DNA of 64,000 nt, from NCBI RefSeq assembly GCF_014170375.1, contig NZ_LZZW01000011.1:1-64000 (forward strand), read 5' to 3'. Shown piece by piece: positions 26,314 through 35,425 of this stretch. Below the pieces are notes generated by a model, which was given only the letters and a program-made list of their open reading frames with translations, did not search any database and had not been told where the DNA came from. This DNA is from Variovorax sp. UMC13 (GTDB lineage: Bacteria > Pseudomonadota > Gammaproteobacteria > Burkholderiales > Burkholderiaceae_C). Each line of letters opens with the position of its first letter. Within the stretch, counting starts at the first letter, position 1. Position numbers and translations under genes: made by a program.

Positions 26314-27300
26314 ATGCGTGGCGCAGTGTGCGTGGCCGTGTCGACCTTGGCGCTGCTGGGCACGCAGGGCGCCTGGGCTGCGTGCTACCGCCAAGCAGGG
26401 GTGACCGCGAAGACCGTGACCCTGAACATGGGCAAGGTGTTGATTCCCAACGATCTCGCTGTCAATGCGGTCATCGTGACAAGGGACTTTCCCATCACGG
26501 TTCGAGGCGCAAGGGAGCAGCTGTTCGGTTGTCCCGGTGGTGGCACGCTCAGCGGCGTGATGCTGCAGGGAGCGCCCATCGAAAGTGGCTCCAGGATCTA
26601 CACGACGGGTGTGGCAGGCGTGGGCATTCGCCTGTCGACGGTATTGACGGGCACGACCACCTACCCTTTTCGATCTGTGTTTCGCCAGAGTTCGGGCGTC
26701 TATCTCAGGGCCGGGGACAAGTACACGGTGGAATTGATCAAGACCGCTGCTGTCACCGGCAATGGCCCGCTGGCGACGGGAACCTATACCCAGATCTACG
26801 GTGACGGTGACAGCGTGTCGATGCTGACGGCGGTGCTCACCGGCACCGGCACGACCGTCATCACGCCTTCGTGCACCGTCGACGCCGGCTCGCGCAACAT
26901 CCCGGTGAACTTCGGCCAGGTGGCGACCACCCGCTTCAGCGGCCGCAGCAGCACGGCGGGTGCCCGCGACTTCAACATTCGGCTCAACTGCAGCGCCGGC
27001 CAGAACGCGCAGAACACGGTGCAGATCAAGATGGATGCGACGGCCGACCCCGCGAACGTGGACGGGGTGTTGCGCCTCACCCAGGCCGCCGCCGGCACGA
27101 ACACGGCGGTCGGCGTCGGCATCCAGATCGTCGATGCCAGCACGAAAGTGGCCGTCAAGTTCGGCGACACCGTGGACGTGGGTCCGTCGAAGGACGGCAG
27201 CTATGTGCTGCCCTACACCGCGCGCTACTACCAGACCGGCGACACGGTGACGCCGGGCCAGGCCAACGGCACGGCGACGTTCACGCTCGACTACCGCTGA
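26314..27300 (+). CDS. Fimbrial tip adhesin-like protein 2
   Basis: A paralogue of the preceding gene, 328 residues from the ATG at 26314, where the signal MRGAVCVAVSTLALLGTQGAWA begins. No strong ribosome-binding site is seen. An in-frame ATG at 26188, directly after the previous stop, would add 42 unconserved residues. The pilin domain is nearly identical to that of adhesin 1, while the N-terminal binding domain differs clearly (for example TTYPFRSVFRQSSGVYL). It ends 7 bp from the convergent acyl-CoA ligase gene. Confidence 0.85.
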   Translation: MRGAVCVAVSTLALLGTQGAWAACYRQAGVTAKTVTLNMGKVLIPNDLAVNAVIVTRDFPITVRGAREQLFGCPGGGTLSGVMLQGAPIESGSRIYTTGVAGVGIRLSTVLTGTTTYPFRSVFRQSSGVYLRAGDKYTVELIKTAAVTGNGPLATGTYTQIYGDGDSVSMLTAVLTGTGTTVITPSCTVDAGSRNIPVNFGQVATTRFSGRSSTAGARDFNIRLNCSAGQNAQNTVQIKMDATADPANVDGVLRLTQAAAGTNTAVGVGIQIVDASTKVAVKFGDTVDVGPSKDGSYVLPYTARYYQTGDTVTPGQANGTATFTLDYR

Positions 27301-27307
27301 GCCTGCC

Positions 27308-28876
27308 TCAGCGGCCCACGCGCTCGCGCAGCTCGCGCTTGAGCACCTTGCCGATCGCGCTGCGCGGCAGCTCGTCGATGAAGTGCAGCTGCGCCAGCCG
27401 CTGGGTCTTGCCGAGCTGGGCGTTGGCCCACGACAGCAGCGCGTCTTCGGCGGTGGCGTCGCCTGCGCGGCGCACCACGAAGGCCACCGGCGTCTCTCCC
27501 CACTGTTCGGAGGGCACGCCGATCACCGCGACGTCGGCCACGGCCGCATGGCCGCGCAGCACGGCCTCGAGGTCGCTCGGGTAGATGTTGAAGCCGCCGC
27601 TGATGATCATGTCCTTCTTGCGGTCGAACAGCGTGAGGAAACCGTCGGCGTCGAAGCGGCCCACGTCGCCGGTGCGGATGAAGCGCTTGCCGGTGGCGTC
27701 GAACCACTCGGCCTCGCGCGTCTTCTCGGGCTGGCGGTGGTAGCCGGTCATCATGCCGCCCGAGTGGCCCACCACCTCGCCGGCGGCTTCGGTGTCGTGG
27801 CGCGGGAGTTCATTGCCTTCCTCGTCGATCAGCCGGATGTCGCTGCCTTCGGCGGGCTGGCCCACGGTGTGCAGCTTGGTGGGATGCAGGTGCGCTTCGA
27901 GCACGCAGGTGCCGCCGCCCTCGGTCATGCCGTAGAACTCGATCAGGCCGCCGGGCCAGCGCTTCAGCACATCGGCCTTGAGCGCGGCATGGAAGGGCGC
28001 GCTGGTGCTGAACTTGAAGCGGTACGACGAGAGGTCGTGCGCGTCGAAGGCCGGGTGCGCCATCAGGCGCTGGTACTGCACCGGCACGAGCATGGTGTGG
28101 GTCACGCGCTGCCGCTCGGCCAGTTGCAGGTAGCCCAGCGCATCGAACTTGGGCATCAGCAGCACGCAGCCGCCCAGCGCGAGCGTGGGGAAGAACACCA
28201 CCAGCGTGGTGTTGGAGTACAGCGGCGTCGACAGCAAGGTGACGGTGTCGGGGCTGTACTCGTATTTCGCGCCGCGCTGCACGTGCGCCCAGCGCATGCC
28301 GTGGCCCTGCACGATGCCCTTGGGCTCGCCCGTGGTGCCGGAGGAATAGATGATGTTGAAGGGCCACGCGGGCTGCACCTCGACGGGCGCGGGCTGCGCG
28401 CCGGCCGGCGCGAGCCAGGCGTCCAGGCCGAGGCCCACGGCAGAGCCGTCGAGTGCCACACACACGATGCCGCCGGCCTGCGCAGGACCGATCACTTCGG
28501 CCGCCGAAGCGTCGCTGAACAGGATGCGTGCATCGGCGTCCGCGATCATGCGGGCCAGACTCGCGGGCGTGGAGCCAGGGGCCAGCGGTGCCACGGCGAC
28601 GCCGGCGCGCAGCGCGCCCAGGAACACCGCCGCGTAGTGCACCGACGAGGCGGCGCAGATCGCGATCGCGTCGCCGGCCCGCAGGCCGTCGCGCTGCAGG
28701 CTGGCCGCCACGCGGTCCATCAGCGCGTCGAGCGCGCGGTAGTCGAGCGCGTGCGTGGCGTCGGCGAGCGCGGGGCGCTCGGGCGTGTGCTGCGCGTGGA
28801 GGCGGACCAAGTCGGCGATGGCGACGAAGGGGCGCGCCATGGCCGCCTGAAGGGTGGGGTGCAGTTGCAAAATCAA
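27308..28876 (-). CDS. Acyl-CoA synthetase (ANL superfamily)
   Basis: An AMP-forming acid-CoA ligase of 522 residues. The P-loop-like motif YSSGTTGEPKG is near residue 180, the A5 motif is EFYGMTEGGG, the A8 hinge is DRKKDMIISGGFNIYPSDLE and the catalytic lysine is in SAIGKVLKREL near the C-terminus. The substrate cannot be fixed; the length and motifs fit fatty or aryl acid ligases. It stands alone, convergent with the fimbrial operon. Confidence 0.9.
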   Translation of the reverse strand: MILQLHPTLQAAMARPFVAIADLVRLHAQHTPERPALADATHALDYRALDALMDRVAASLQRDGLRAGDAIAICAASSVHYAAVFLGALRAGVAVAPLAPGSTPASLARMIADADARILFSDASAAEVIGPAQAGGIVCVALDGSAVGLGLDAWLAPAGAQPAPVEVQPAWPFNIIYSSGTTGEPKGIVQGHGMRWAHVQRGAKYEYSPDTVTLLSTPLYSNTTLVVFFPTLALGGCVLLMPKFDALGYLQLAERQRVTHTMLVPVQYQRLMAHPAFDAHDLSSYRFKFSTSAPFHAALKADVLKRWPGGLIEFYGMTEGGGTCVLEAHLHPTKLHTVGQPAEGSDIRLIDEEGNELPRHDTEAAGEVVGHSGGMMTGYHRQPEKTREAEWFDATGKRFIRTGDVGRFDADGFLTLFDRKKDMIISGGFNIYPSDLEAVLRGHAAVADVAVIGVPSEQWGETPVAFVVRRAGDATAEDALLSWANAQLGKTQRLAQLHFIDELPRSAIGKVLKRELRERVGR

Positions 28877-29204
28877 TCCTTGCTCGAGGGCGATGCAGCA
28901 GGATAGCGAAGCGCCCGCCGGACGCCATCACGTTGGCGACCCTGGAGGCGCCCGGCGCGCGTCGTCAGTTGGCGCTCAGGGTGTCGGGTCCACGATCGCG
29001 CGGTGCCGAACATCCCGTCGGCGCGGATCCTTGACCCCAGGGGTTCTCGTGCACATCATCTGTACGGCATGGAGGCAGCGGCGCGGGCTTCATCGCCTCC
29101 GTGCCGAGTGCGATCGTGCGGCTCGGGGTCTGGCACCTGCGCGCGACATCACCTGGACCGGGCCGGGCCACAGGCCACTTCGTCCCTCACGCAAGGAGCT
29201 TCTC
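28877..29204. other. Intergenic region upstream of two divergent genes
   Basis: These 328 bp separate the starts of the acyl-CoA ligase (minus) and the gene at 29205 (plus), so they must hold both promoters. TTGACCCC occurs near 29030, but no well-spaced -10 partner is evident. GCAAGGAG before 29205 is a good ribosome-binding site. I see no gene, RNA or repeat here. Confidence 0.45.
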
Positions 29205-29696
29205 ATGGGTCTACTCGACATCCTCCAGCAGGCCATCGGCGGCAACAACGCCGATGCCCACATCGACCAGGTCACGCAGCACGCCTCGACCGACGAGATC
29301 GGCGCCGGGCTGGCCGCGGCCATGCGCTCCGACCAGACGCCGCCCTTCGGCGACATGGTGGGCCAGCTGTTCGGCAACTCGTCACCGCAGCAGCAGGCGG
29401 GCCTGCTCAACCAGATCCTGGCCACGCTGGGGCCGGCGGCCGCATCGGCGCTGGCGGGCGGTGCGCTGGGGCGGGTGCTGCAGCCGGGCCAGACGCAGCT
29501 CACGCCCGACCAGGCCTCGCAGCTGTCACCCGACCAGGTGACGCAGATCGCCGAGCATGCGCAGCAGCAGCATGCGGGCGTGATCGACGAGGTGAGTCAG
29601 TTCTACGCGCAGCACGCGGGGCTGATCAAGACGTTGGGTGGCGCGGCGCTGGCCATCGCGCTGGCGAAGATGAAGCAGAACGCCACCCGCGGATAG
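29205..29696 (+). CDS. Conserved hypothetical protein, YidB/DUF937-like in style
   Basis: A 163-residue protein starting MGLLDILQQAIGGNNADAH behind AAGGAG. It is helical and rich in Gln and Ala, with FGDMVGQLFGNSSPQQQAG, a Gly/Ala-rich hydrophobic stretch (LGPAAASALAGGALGRVL), then LTPDQASQLSPDQVTQIAEHA and IDEVSQFYAQHAGLIKTLGG. The general plan resembles YidB/DUF937 proteins, but I am not certain of the family. No signal peptide is evident. Function unknown. Confidence 0.75.
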   Translation: MGLLDILQQAIGGNNADAHIDQVTQHASTDEIGAGLAAAMRSDQTPPFGDMVGQLFGNSSPQQQAGLLNQILATLGPAAASALAGGALGRVLQPGQTQLTPDQASQLSPDQVTQIAEHAQQQHAGVIDEVSQFYAQHAGLIKTLGGAALAIALAKMKQNATRG

Positions 29697-29763
29697 CTCG
29701 GGCAAGGCTCCGGCGCGGACCCGGTTTGCACGGAGCACGCCGGGCGTGGCGGGGCGGTGCTGC

Positions 29764-30708
29764 TCAGCCTTCGAGATCCTTCGCTTGCTGCACCAGCAAG
29801 TCCATGACCTTGCGCGTTGCCGCCGGAAGCTGCCTGTCGGCCATCCAGACCAGACCGACATTCATCGACACGGAGGGGAGCTCCAGGGAGAGGATCGAAA
29901 GCTCTCCGCGGCGCACGAAGTACCGCGCCAGATGCGCCTGCATGAAGCCGACCGAATCCGTCAGCTGCAGCACACCCAGGTTCGCCAGCGTGGACACCGA
30001 CTCCAGGTGCCGACGGGCGACATGGACCTGGTGCTCGGCCATGAAGTTGTCGATGGCCGAGCGAACCAATGAGCCCTTGCTGGGCAGGATCATCGGATGG
30101 TCCGAAAGGTGCTTCCAGGCCGGCTTGCGCACCTTGGTCAATGGATGCCCGGGCCGTACCACCACGACGGTGGGATCTTCGTAGAGCTTCTCCGTGCGGT
30201 ACTCGGAGCCGATGCGCTTGGCCGGCAGGAAGCCGATCACGAGATCGATCTGAGCGCTGCGCAGCAGGGGCAGCAGGGATTCCATCGTGCCTTCCCGAAC
30301 CGCGATCGTGACGCCGGTCACATCCGTTTCCTCCTCGAGGGTCGCGACCAGGCGAGGGACGAGAAAGACGGCGGTGGAGGGCAGGGCGCCCAAGGCCACG
30401 CGTGTGAGACGTCCGCCACCGATGTCCTCGAACTCGGCATGCGCATTGCCCAGGCTTTCCATGATCTCGCGTGCATGGCGTACCAGCACCGTGCCGTACT
30501 CCGTGGGTTCCAACCCGCGGGCCGTTCGTTCGAAGAGCGGCGCTTCCACGCCTTTCTCGATGGCCGCCAGCATCTTGGAGATCGCCGGCTGGGTGACGTG
30601 CAGGTGCGCGGCCACCCGTGCGGCACTCCGGTAGTCGTCCAGCGCGACGAGCAATTGCAGGTGCCGCAGTTTCAGTTGCGCGCGGATGTACCAGTCGAGG
30701 TGAGGCAT
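29764..30708 (-). CDS. LysR-family transcriptional regulator
   Basis: A 314-residue LysR-type regulator. The N-terminal winged helix-turn-helix (residues about 14-70) includes SAARVAAHLHVTQPAISKMLAAIE. The effector-binding domain follows, with TRVALGALPSTAVFLVP near residue 105. It is divergent from the RidA-FAH-cupin-ABC operon and probably controls it. The 138-bp gap contains a direct repeat TTACCTCATG. The effector would plausibly be the compound imported or degraded by that operon. Confidence 0.92.
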   Translation of the reverse strand: MPHLDWYIRAQLKLRHLQLLVALDDYRSAARVAAHLHVTQPAISKMLAAIEKGVEAPLFERTARGLEPTEYGTVLVRHAREIMESLGNAHAEFEDIGGGRLTRVALGALPSTAVFLVPRLVATLEEETDVTGVTIAVREGTMESLLPLLRSAQIDLVIGFLPAKRIGSEYRTEKLYEDPTVVVVRPGHPLTKVRKPAWKHLSDHPMILPSKGSLVRSAIDNFMAEHQVHVARRHLESVSTLANLGVLQLTDSVGFMQAHLARYFVRRGELSILSLELPSVSMNVGLVWMADRQLPAATRKVMDLLVQQAKDLEG

Positions 30709-30729
30709 GGCTTGACGCGTTTGGGAGTC

Positions 30730-30777
30730 ATTACCTCATGGTAATGGCAGAGGCCAAACAACTCAATTTACCTCATG
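30730..30777 (+). promoter_or_regulatory. Putative LysR operator
   Basis: An inverted repeat ATTACC-TCAT-GGTAAT (30730-30745) contains TTACCTCATG. The same 10-mer recurs at 30768-30777, 37 bp downstream. Paired sites in the gap between a LysR gene and its divergent target are typical of LysR recognition and activation sites. Confidence 0.5.
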
Positions 30778-30846
30778 TCTTCGTTCGCCCAAACTGCGGC
30801 CAGTCCTTCGAAAACACCGCCTCTTCTTCCTCACCTTCTCCTCGCC

Positions 30847-31257
30847 ATGAGCACCAGCAAGCAACGCATCATTTCTCCGCACGTGGCCGAATATCCGCCC
30901 GGGTATTGGTCGAATTGCATTCGTGCGGGCAACACCCTCTGGCTGTCCGGGTTCACCGCGCGGGCAGACGACAGGACGACGATCCTGGGCGTCGGCGACG
31001 CCTATGAACAAAGCCGCGTGATCTTCGAGAAGGTCAGGAACTGCGTCGAAGCCGCCGGCGCCGGCATGGCCGATGTCGTGAACATGACCATCTACGTGAC
31101 CGACATGGCCGACAACAAGCAGGTCTGGAAGGCCCGTCAGGAGTTCTTCGAAGGGGACTTCCCCGCTTCGACGCTGGTGCAGGTGGTCGCGCTCGGCACG
31201 CCCGAGATCCTGGTGGAGATCGCCTGCCAGGCCATCGCCCCGCCGCAGGCGGACTAG
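30847..31257 (+). CDS. RidA/YjgF family protein
   Basis: RidA proteins hydrolyse reactive enamine/imine intermediates. Members linked to catabolic operons process pathway-specific imines or act as deaminases. This one has 136 residues from MSTSKQRIISPH, with LSGFTARADD, VVNMTIYVTDMAD and a C-terminal EILVEIACQAI. The last segment holds the conserved glutamate, but the catalytic arginine of housekeeping RidA is not obvious. I use the ATG at 30847. It opens the operon divergent from the LysR gene. Confidence 0.88.
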   Translation: MSTSKQRIISPHVAEYPPGYWSNCIRAGNTLWLSGFTARADDRTTILGVGDAYEQSRVIFEKVRNCVEAAGAGMADVVNMTIYVTDMADNKQVWKARQEFFEGDFPASTLVQVVALGTPEILVEIACQAIAPPQAD

Positions 31258-31288
31258 GGCCGCTGCGGTCGAGACGGAAGCGGCAGCC

Positions 31289-32155
31289 ATGAAACTCGTG
31301 TCCTACCTTTCTCCCCAGGGCGCCGGCTTCGGCGTCGTGCGCGCCGATCGCTCCGTGGTCGATGTCTCGCGTCGTCTGGGGCCGGCGTGTTCCACGCTCA
31401 AGGATGCCCTCGCGCAAGCGCGTCTTCCGGAGATCGCGCAATGGGCCGACACGGCGATGCCCGACTACGCGCTGTCGCAACTCACGCCGATGCCCGTCAT
31501 CGGGCGGCCCGGCAAGATCGTCTGCGTCGGTCTGAACTATCTCGCGCATCGCCTCGAGGGACCGCATTCGCCGGAAGCGAAGGCTCCGGCCATCTTCCTG
31601 CGGCTGCCCGAGTCGCAGGTGGGGCATGACGGCAACATGGTCTGCCCACTGGAATCCGACGCCTTCGATTTCGAAGCCGAGGTGGCCGTGGTCATCGGCC
31701 GGCGCGGACGTCGCATCGCCGTGGAGGATGCCGCTGCGCACGTGGCCGGTCTCTCGGCCTACAACGACGGATCGGTGCGCGATTGGCAGAGCGCTGCCGG
31801 TCAATGGGCGCCCGGCAAGAACTTCCCGTCCACCGGCGCCTTCGGGCCATGGCTGGTGACCACGGACGAGTTGCCGCTGGAGCGGCCGCTGTCCCTGGTG
31901 TGCCGCGTCAACGGGCGGGAGATGCAACGCAGCAGCACCGACCTGATGATTTTTCCGATCGGGCAACTCATCGCGCACATCTCCACCTTTTGCACCCTGG
32001 AGCCGGGCGACGTGATCGTGACCGGCACGCCCGGTGGTGTCGGCATGCGCCGTTCGCCGCCGGTATGGCTGCGCGACGGCGACAGCGTGGAAGTGGAGGT
32101 CGAGGGCGTCGGCGTGTTGCGCAACACCGTGCGAAAGGAGCGCCTTCCGAATTGA
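31289..32155 (+). CDS. Fumarylacetoacetate hydrolase family protein
   Basis: FAH-fold enzymes hydrolyse, hydrate or decarboxylate beta-diketo or oxo-acids with a bound Mg2+. The 288 residues include VCVGLNYLAHRLE (residues about 78-90) and DFEAEVAVVIGRRGR, which provides two acidic metal ligands. NDGSVRDWQ and VTGTPGGVGMRR follow. The N-terminal 70 residues are the usual small extra domain. Partners in the operon (RidA, cupin) suggest a ring- or side-chain-cleavage pathway; the substrate is unknown. Confidence 0.9.
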   Translation: MKLVSYLSPQGAGFGVVRADRSVVDVSRRLGPACSTLKDALAQARLPEIAQWADTAMPDYALSQLTPMPVIGRPGKIVCVGLNYLAHRLEGPHSPEAKAPAIFLRLPESQVGHDGNMVCPLESDAFDFEAEVAVVIGRRGRRIAVEDAAAHVAGLSAYNDGSVRDWQSAAGQWAPGKNFPSTGAFGPWLVTTDELPLERPLSLVCRVNGREMQRSSTDLMIFPIGQLIAHISTFCTLEPGDVIVTGTPGGVGMRRSPPVWLRDGDSVEVEVEGVGVLRNTVRKERLPN

Positions 32156-32190
32156 AGCGTCTGGCGTCTTTCTCCCCCAGTGAACTCCAT

Positions 32191-32616
32191 ATGACCGACA
32201 ACAACCCACCCGACCTGAAAACGCTGGAAGTCCTGGTCCGCACCACGGCACTCGATGCCGCGGACTGGATCGACTTCCCCGCCTATGGCTTTCGCCAGTA
32301 CTTCCTGTGGAAGAACACGCTGACCGGCGCCAGCATTGCCTTGCTCGAATACCGCAAGGGCGGGTGCATTCCGACGAAACACACCCACGCGTCCAACCAG
32401 TTCATGTACTGCCTGGAGGGCGACTACGAATACACGGACACGGGCCTGCGCCTGACCGCCGGCTCGTTCTACATGAACCCGAAGGGCCACCCGCACGGCC
32501 CCACCCTCGCGCACGAGCGCAGCCTGCTCCTCGAGATCTATGACGGTCCGCACTACCACGAGAAGCCCGTGTTCCACACCGACGAGACCATCGGCGGCTT
32601 CCTGAGCAAGGGTTGA
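32191..32616 (+). CDS. Cupin-fold protein, possible C-C cleaving dioxygenase
   Basis: A single-cupin protein of 141 residues. Metal-binding histidines are visible in KHTHASNQFMYCLEGDYEY (HxH) and in the second cupin motif around NPKGHPHGP. The shape resembles small cupin dioxygenases such as the 2,4'-dihydroxyacetophenone dioxygenase or acetylacetone-cleaving groups, but it could equally be a non-catalytic sensor or an isomerase. It follows the FAH gene by 35 bp and precedes the ABC ATPase by 4 bp. Confidence 0.8.
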   Translation: MTDNNPPDLKTLEVLVRTTALDAADWIDFPAYGFRQYFLWKNTLTGASIALLEYRKGGCIPTKHTHASNQFMYCLEGDYEYTDTGLRLTAGSFYMNPKGHPHGPTLAHERSLLLEIYDGPHYHEKPVFHTDETIGGFLSKG

Positions 32617-32620
32617 GCCC

Positions 32621-33712
32621 ATGCCACAAGATTTCGTTGCTTCGGCATCGACGGCAGCGCACACCGATGCCGCCGTCAAGGTGTCCGTGCGTGGTGTGAC
32701 CAAGCGCTTCGGCGCCACGCTCGCCGCCGACCATATCCATCTCGACATCCGCGATGGCGAGTTCCTGACACTGCTGGGCGCCAGCGGCTGCGGCAAGACG
32801 ACGCTCATGCGCATGATCGCCGGCTTCGAGCGGCCCGACGGCGGCCGCATCCATATCGACGGGCGCGACGTGACCGACCTGCCGCCGCGCGCAAGGCACC
32901 TGGGCATGGTGTTCCAGCAGTACTCGCTCTTTCCGCATATGACGGTCGCCGAGAACATCGCGTACGGCCTGAAGGCGCAGCGCATCGATGCGCATCGGAT
33001 GGCGCAGCGGGTCCAGGAGATGCTCGAACTGGTGCAGCTGCCCCAGGTGAGCGAGCGCCGACCCGGGCAGCTCTCCGGCGGCCAGCAGCAACGCGTGGCA
33101 CTTGCGCGGGCGCTGGCCACGCGTCCGTCGGTGCTGATGCTCGACGAGCCGCTGGGGGCGCTGGACCTCAAGCTGCGCCGGCAGCTGCAGACGGAGCTCA
33201 AGCGCATCCACCGCGAAACCCGCACCACCTTCCTGTTCGTCACGCACGACCAGGAGGAAGCGCTTCATCTCTCGGACCGCATCGCCGTCATGCGCGGTGG
33301 GCAGATCGAGCAGCTGGCGGATCCCGCCACCCTCTACACGCATCCGGTCAGCGAATTCGTGGCCGATTTCATCGGTGACATCAGCTTTCTGGCGGGGCGC
33401 CACGAGCCATCGACGCGGACCTTCCATCTCGGCGATTCGCTGAGCGTGCCGGTGCACCTCGCGCGGCCCGCGGGGCCGGCGCGTCTCGCGGTGCGCCCGG
33501 AGCAGGTGCGACTGAGCGAACGCGCCGGTGCGCTGCGGGCGACGGTCCGCGAAGTGGTCCCCGAAACCGGCAGCACGCTGCTGCATCTGGAACTCGGCGA
33601 CCGGCAGCCGTTGCTGGCGCGGGTGCTCGGCCTGCCGCAGGGGCGGTCGCTTCTCGGGCAGCAGGTGCGCGTGACGCTCGACGATTGCAGCCTGGCCTTC
33701 GACGCGCCATGA
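32621..33712 (+). CDS. ABC importer ATPase, PotA-like
   Basis: The ATPase of a spermidine/putrescine-type importer, 363 residues. The Walker A motif is GASGCGKTT near residue 51 and the Q-loop is in MVFQQYSLFPHM. The signature LSGGQQQRVALARAL, Walker B LMLDEPLGALD and H-loop FVTHDQ follow. A C-terminal TOBE region starts around residue 285. The N-terminus carries about 18 extra residues before the domain. Its stop overlaps the first permease gene. Confidence 0.93.
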   Translation: MPQDFVASASTAAHTDAAVKVSVRGVTKRFGATLAADHIHLDIRDGEFLTLLGASGCGKTTLMRMIAGFERPDGGRIHIDGRDVTDLPPRARHLGMVFQQYSLFPHMTVAENIAYGLKAQRIDAHRMAQRVQEMLELVQLPQVSERRPGQLSGGQQQRVALARALATRPSVLMLDEPLGALDLKLRRQLQTELKRIHRETRTTFLFVTHDQEEALHLSDRIAVMRGGQIEQLADPATLYTHPVSEFVADFIGDISFLAGRHEPSTRTFHLGDSLSVPVHLARPAGPARLAVRPEQVRLSERAGALRATVREVVPETGSTLLHLELGDRQPLLARVLGLPQGRSLLGQQVRVTLDDCSLAFDAP

Positions 33713-34572
33713 AGCGAGCCGCAATCCCTCGCCAATGGCGCGTGGTGGCGGCCCTGGCGCCCGCGCTGCTCATGCTGGTGCTGCTGCTCGTCCTGCCGCT
33801 GGTGGACATGACCGCCATCAGTTTCCGCCTCGAGAGTTTCGGCCAGCTCCTGCCGGGCTTCACCGCGCAGAACTATCGGTCCTTGCTGGGCGATCCGGAC
33901 AATCTGGCGCTGCTGGCCAAGACCCTCGGCATCGCCGCAGGGGTGACGCTGCTATGCGCGATCCTGGCCTTTCCGCTCGCGGCCGCGGTCGCCTCGGCCC
34001 CCGAACGCTGGCGTGGGTTGCTGTACTTCGTGGTGGCCGCGCCGCTGCTGGTCAACACCGTCGTGCGCAGCTATGGCTGGCTGCTGATCCTGGGACGGCA
34101 GGGCCTGGCCAACTCGCTGCTCATGTGGACCGGCCTGATCCGGGAGCCGCTCTCGCTCAGCGGAAACATGTGGGGCGTGGTCATCGGCGGCACGCAGGTG
34201 TTCCTGCCCTTCATGGTCCTGTCGCTGACCACGTCGCTGCAGGCCATCGACCGGCGGTTGCGCGAATCCGCAGACATCCTCGGGGCCGGCCCCGCCCGCT
34301 CCTTCGCCACCGTGACCCTGCCGCTGTCGACGCCCGGTCTCATCGCCGGATCGGTGCTGGTGTTCAGCATGATGCTGGGCGCCTTCGTGACGCCCCTCAT
34401 GCTCGGCGGCAGCGCCGTCAAGTACGTGTCGGTACAGGTCTACACCGATGCGCTGGTGCTGTTCAACCTGCCGCGCGCCACGGCGCTCTCGCTGATCCTC
34501 ACCGTCGTCGTGCTGGCGGCCTACGCCGTGCACAAGCGCGCCATCCGCCGGGTCGAGGAGGCCCTTTCCTGA
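33709..34572 (+). CDS. ABC importer permease 1, PotB-like
   Basis: A 287-residue inner-membrane permease with about six helices. The coupling EAA loop near residue 190 reads RESADILGAGPARSFATVTLPLS. It has a GGTQVFLPFMVLSLTTSLQ helix and starts in an ATGA overlap with the ATPase gene. It pairs with the next permease to form the translocation pore. Confidence 0.92.
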   Translation: MKRAAIPRQWRVVAALAPALLMLVLLLVLPLVDMTAISFRLESFGQLLPGFTAQNYRSLLGDPDNLALLAKTLGIAAGVTLLCAILAFPLAAAVASAPERWRGLLYFVVAAPLLVNTVVRSYGWLLILGRQGLANSLLMWTGLIREPLSLSGNMWGVVIGGTQVFLPFMVLSLTTSLQAIDRRLRESADILGAGPARSFATVTLPLSTPGLIAGSVLVFSMMLGAFVTPLMLGGSAVKYVSVQVYTDALVLFNLPRATALSLILTVVVLAAYAVHKRAIRRVEEALS

Positions 34573-35387
34573 TGACGAAGGTCTCGACCGAAGCCCTGTG
34601 GCGCCTGGCCGCCCGGCTCTGTGCCGGCGTGGTGGCCCTGTTCCTGATGCTGCCGCTCCTCGTCGTGGTGCTGTTCAGCTTCAGCGAGCGCTCTTACTTC
34701 AGCTTTCCGCCCACGGGCTTCTCGCTCAAGTGGTACGGCGCGGCCTGGCAGTCGGGCCTGTTCCTCGCACCGGCGGCGCGCAGCCTGGCGCTGGCCGTGC
34801 TGGCCACGGCGCTCGCCGCCGCGTTCGCCCTGCCCGCCGCGCTGGGCGTGCGGCGCATGCGTCCGGGCGTGCTGCGCGGCGTGATCGAATTCGCCTGCCT
34901 GTCGCCCCTGATCGTGCCCGCGCTGATCATCGGCATCGCGTTGCTGTATTCGCTCACGCGCCTGCGCCTGATCGACACCTTCACCGGCCTGCTGGCCTCG
35001 CACCTGCTGCTGGTCTTCCCCTTCATGTTCCGGGCCCTGCTCACCAGCGCCGTCGCATTGCGGCCGTCGCTGCTGGAGGCCTCCGAGGTCCTCGGTGCCA
35101 GCCCCGCCACCACGCTGCGCCGGGTCGTGCTGCCCGCGCTCGTGCCCGGGCTGGTGGCCGGCGGCATCTTCTCGGTGATCGTCTCGCTCGACCAGTTCAC
35201 GGTCAGCCTGTTCGTGACCCAGTCCGAGCAGGTCGTGCTGCCGGTGGCGCTCTACAAGTATCTGTTCGACGTCAACGATCCCGTGGCGGCCGCCGTGTCC
35301 ACCGTGCTGGTGGTCTTCGGCCTGCTGGCGGCGGTCGTCATCGACCGCCTGGGCTGGTTGCGACACCTGGCCGGTAGCGGCGCCTGA
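34572..35387 (+). CDS. ABC importer permease 2, PotC-like
   Basis: A 271-residue permease with about six membrane helices and the EAA loop LEASEVLGASPATTLRRVVLP. The region FSFSERSYFSFPPTGFSLKWY is characteristic of PotC-like subunits. It starts in a TGATG overlap with the first permease, so all importer genes are translationally linked. Confidence 0.92.
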   Translation: MTKVSTEALWRLAARLCAGVVALFLMLPLLVVVLFSFSERSYFSFPPTGFSLKWYGAAWQSGLFLAPAARSLALAVLATALAAAFALPAALGVRRMRPGVLRGVIEFACLSPLIVPALIIGIALLYSLTRLRLIDTFTGLLASHLLLVFPFMFRALLTSAVALRPSLLEASEVLGASPATTLRRVVLPALVPGLVAGGIFSVIVSLDQFTVSLFVTQSEQVVLPVALYKYLFDVNDPVAAAVSTVLVVFGLLAAVVIDRLGWLRHLAGSGA

Positions 35388-35425
35388 CATCCCTCGACCA
35401 CCCCCTTGCCAACCCCGGAGCCACC

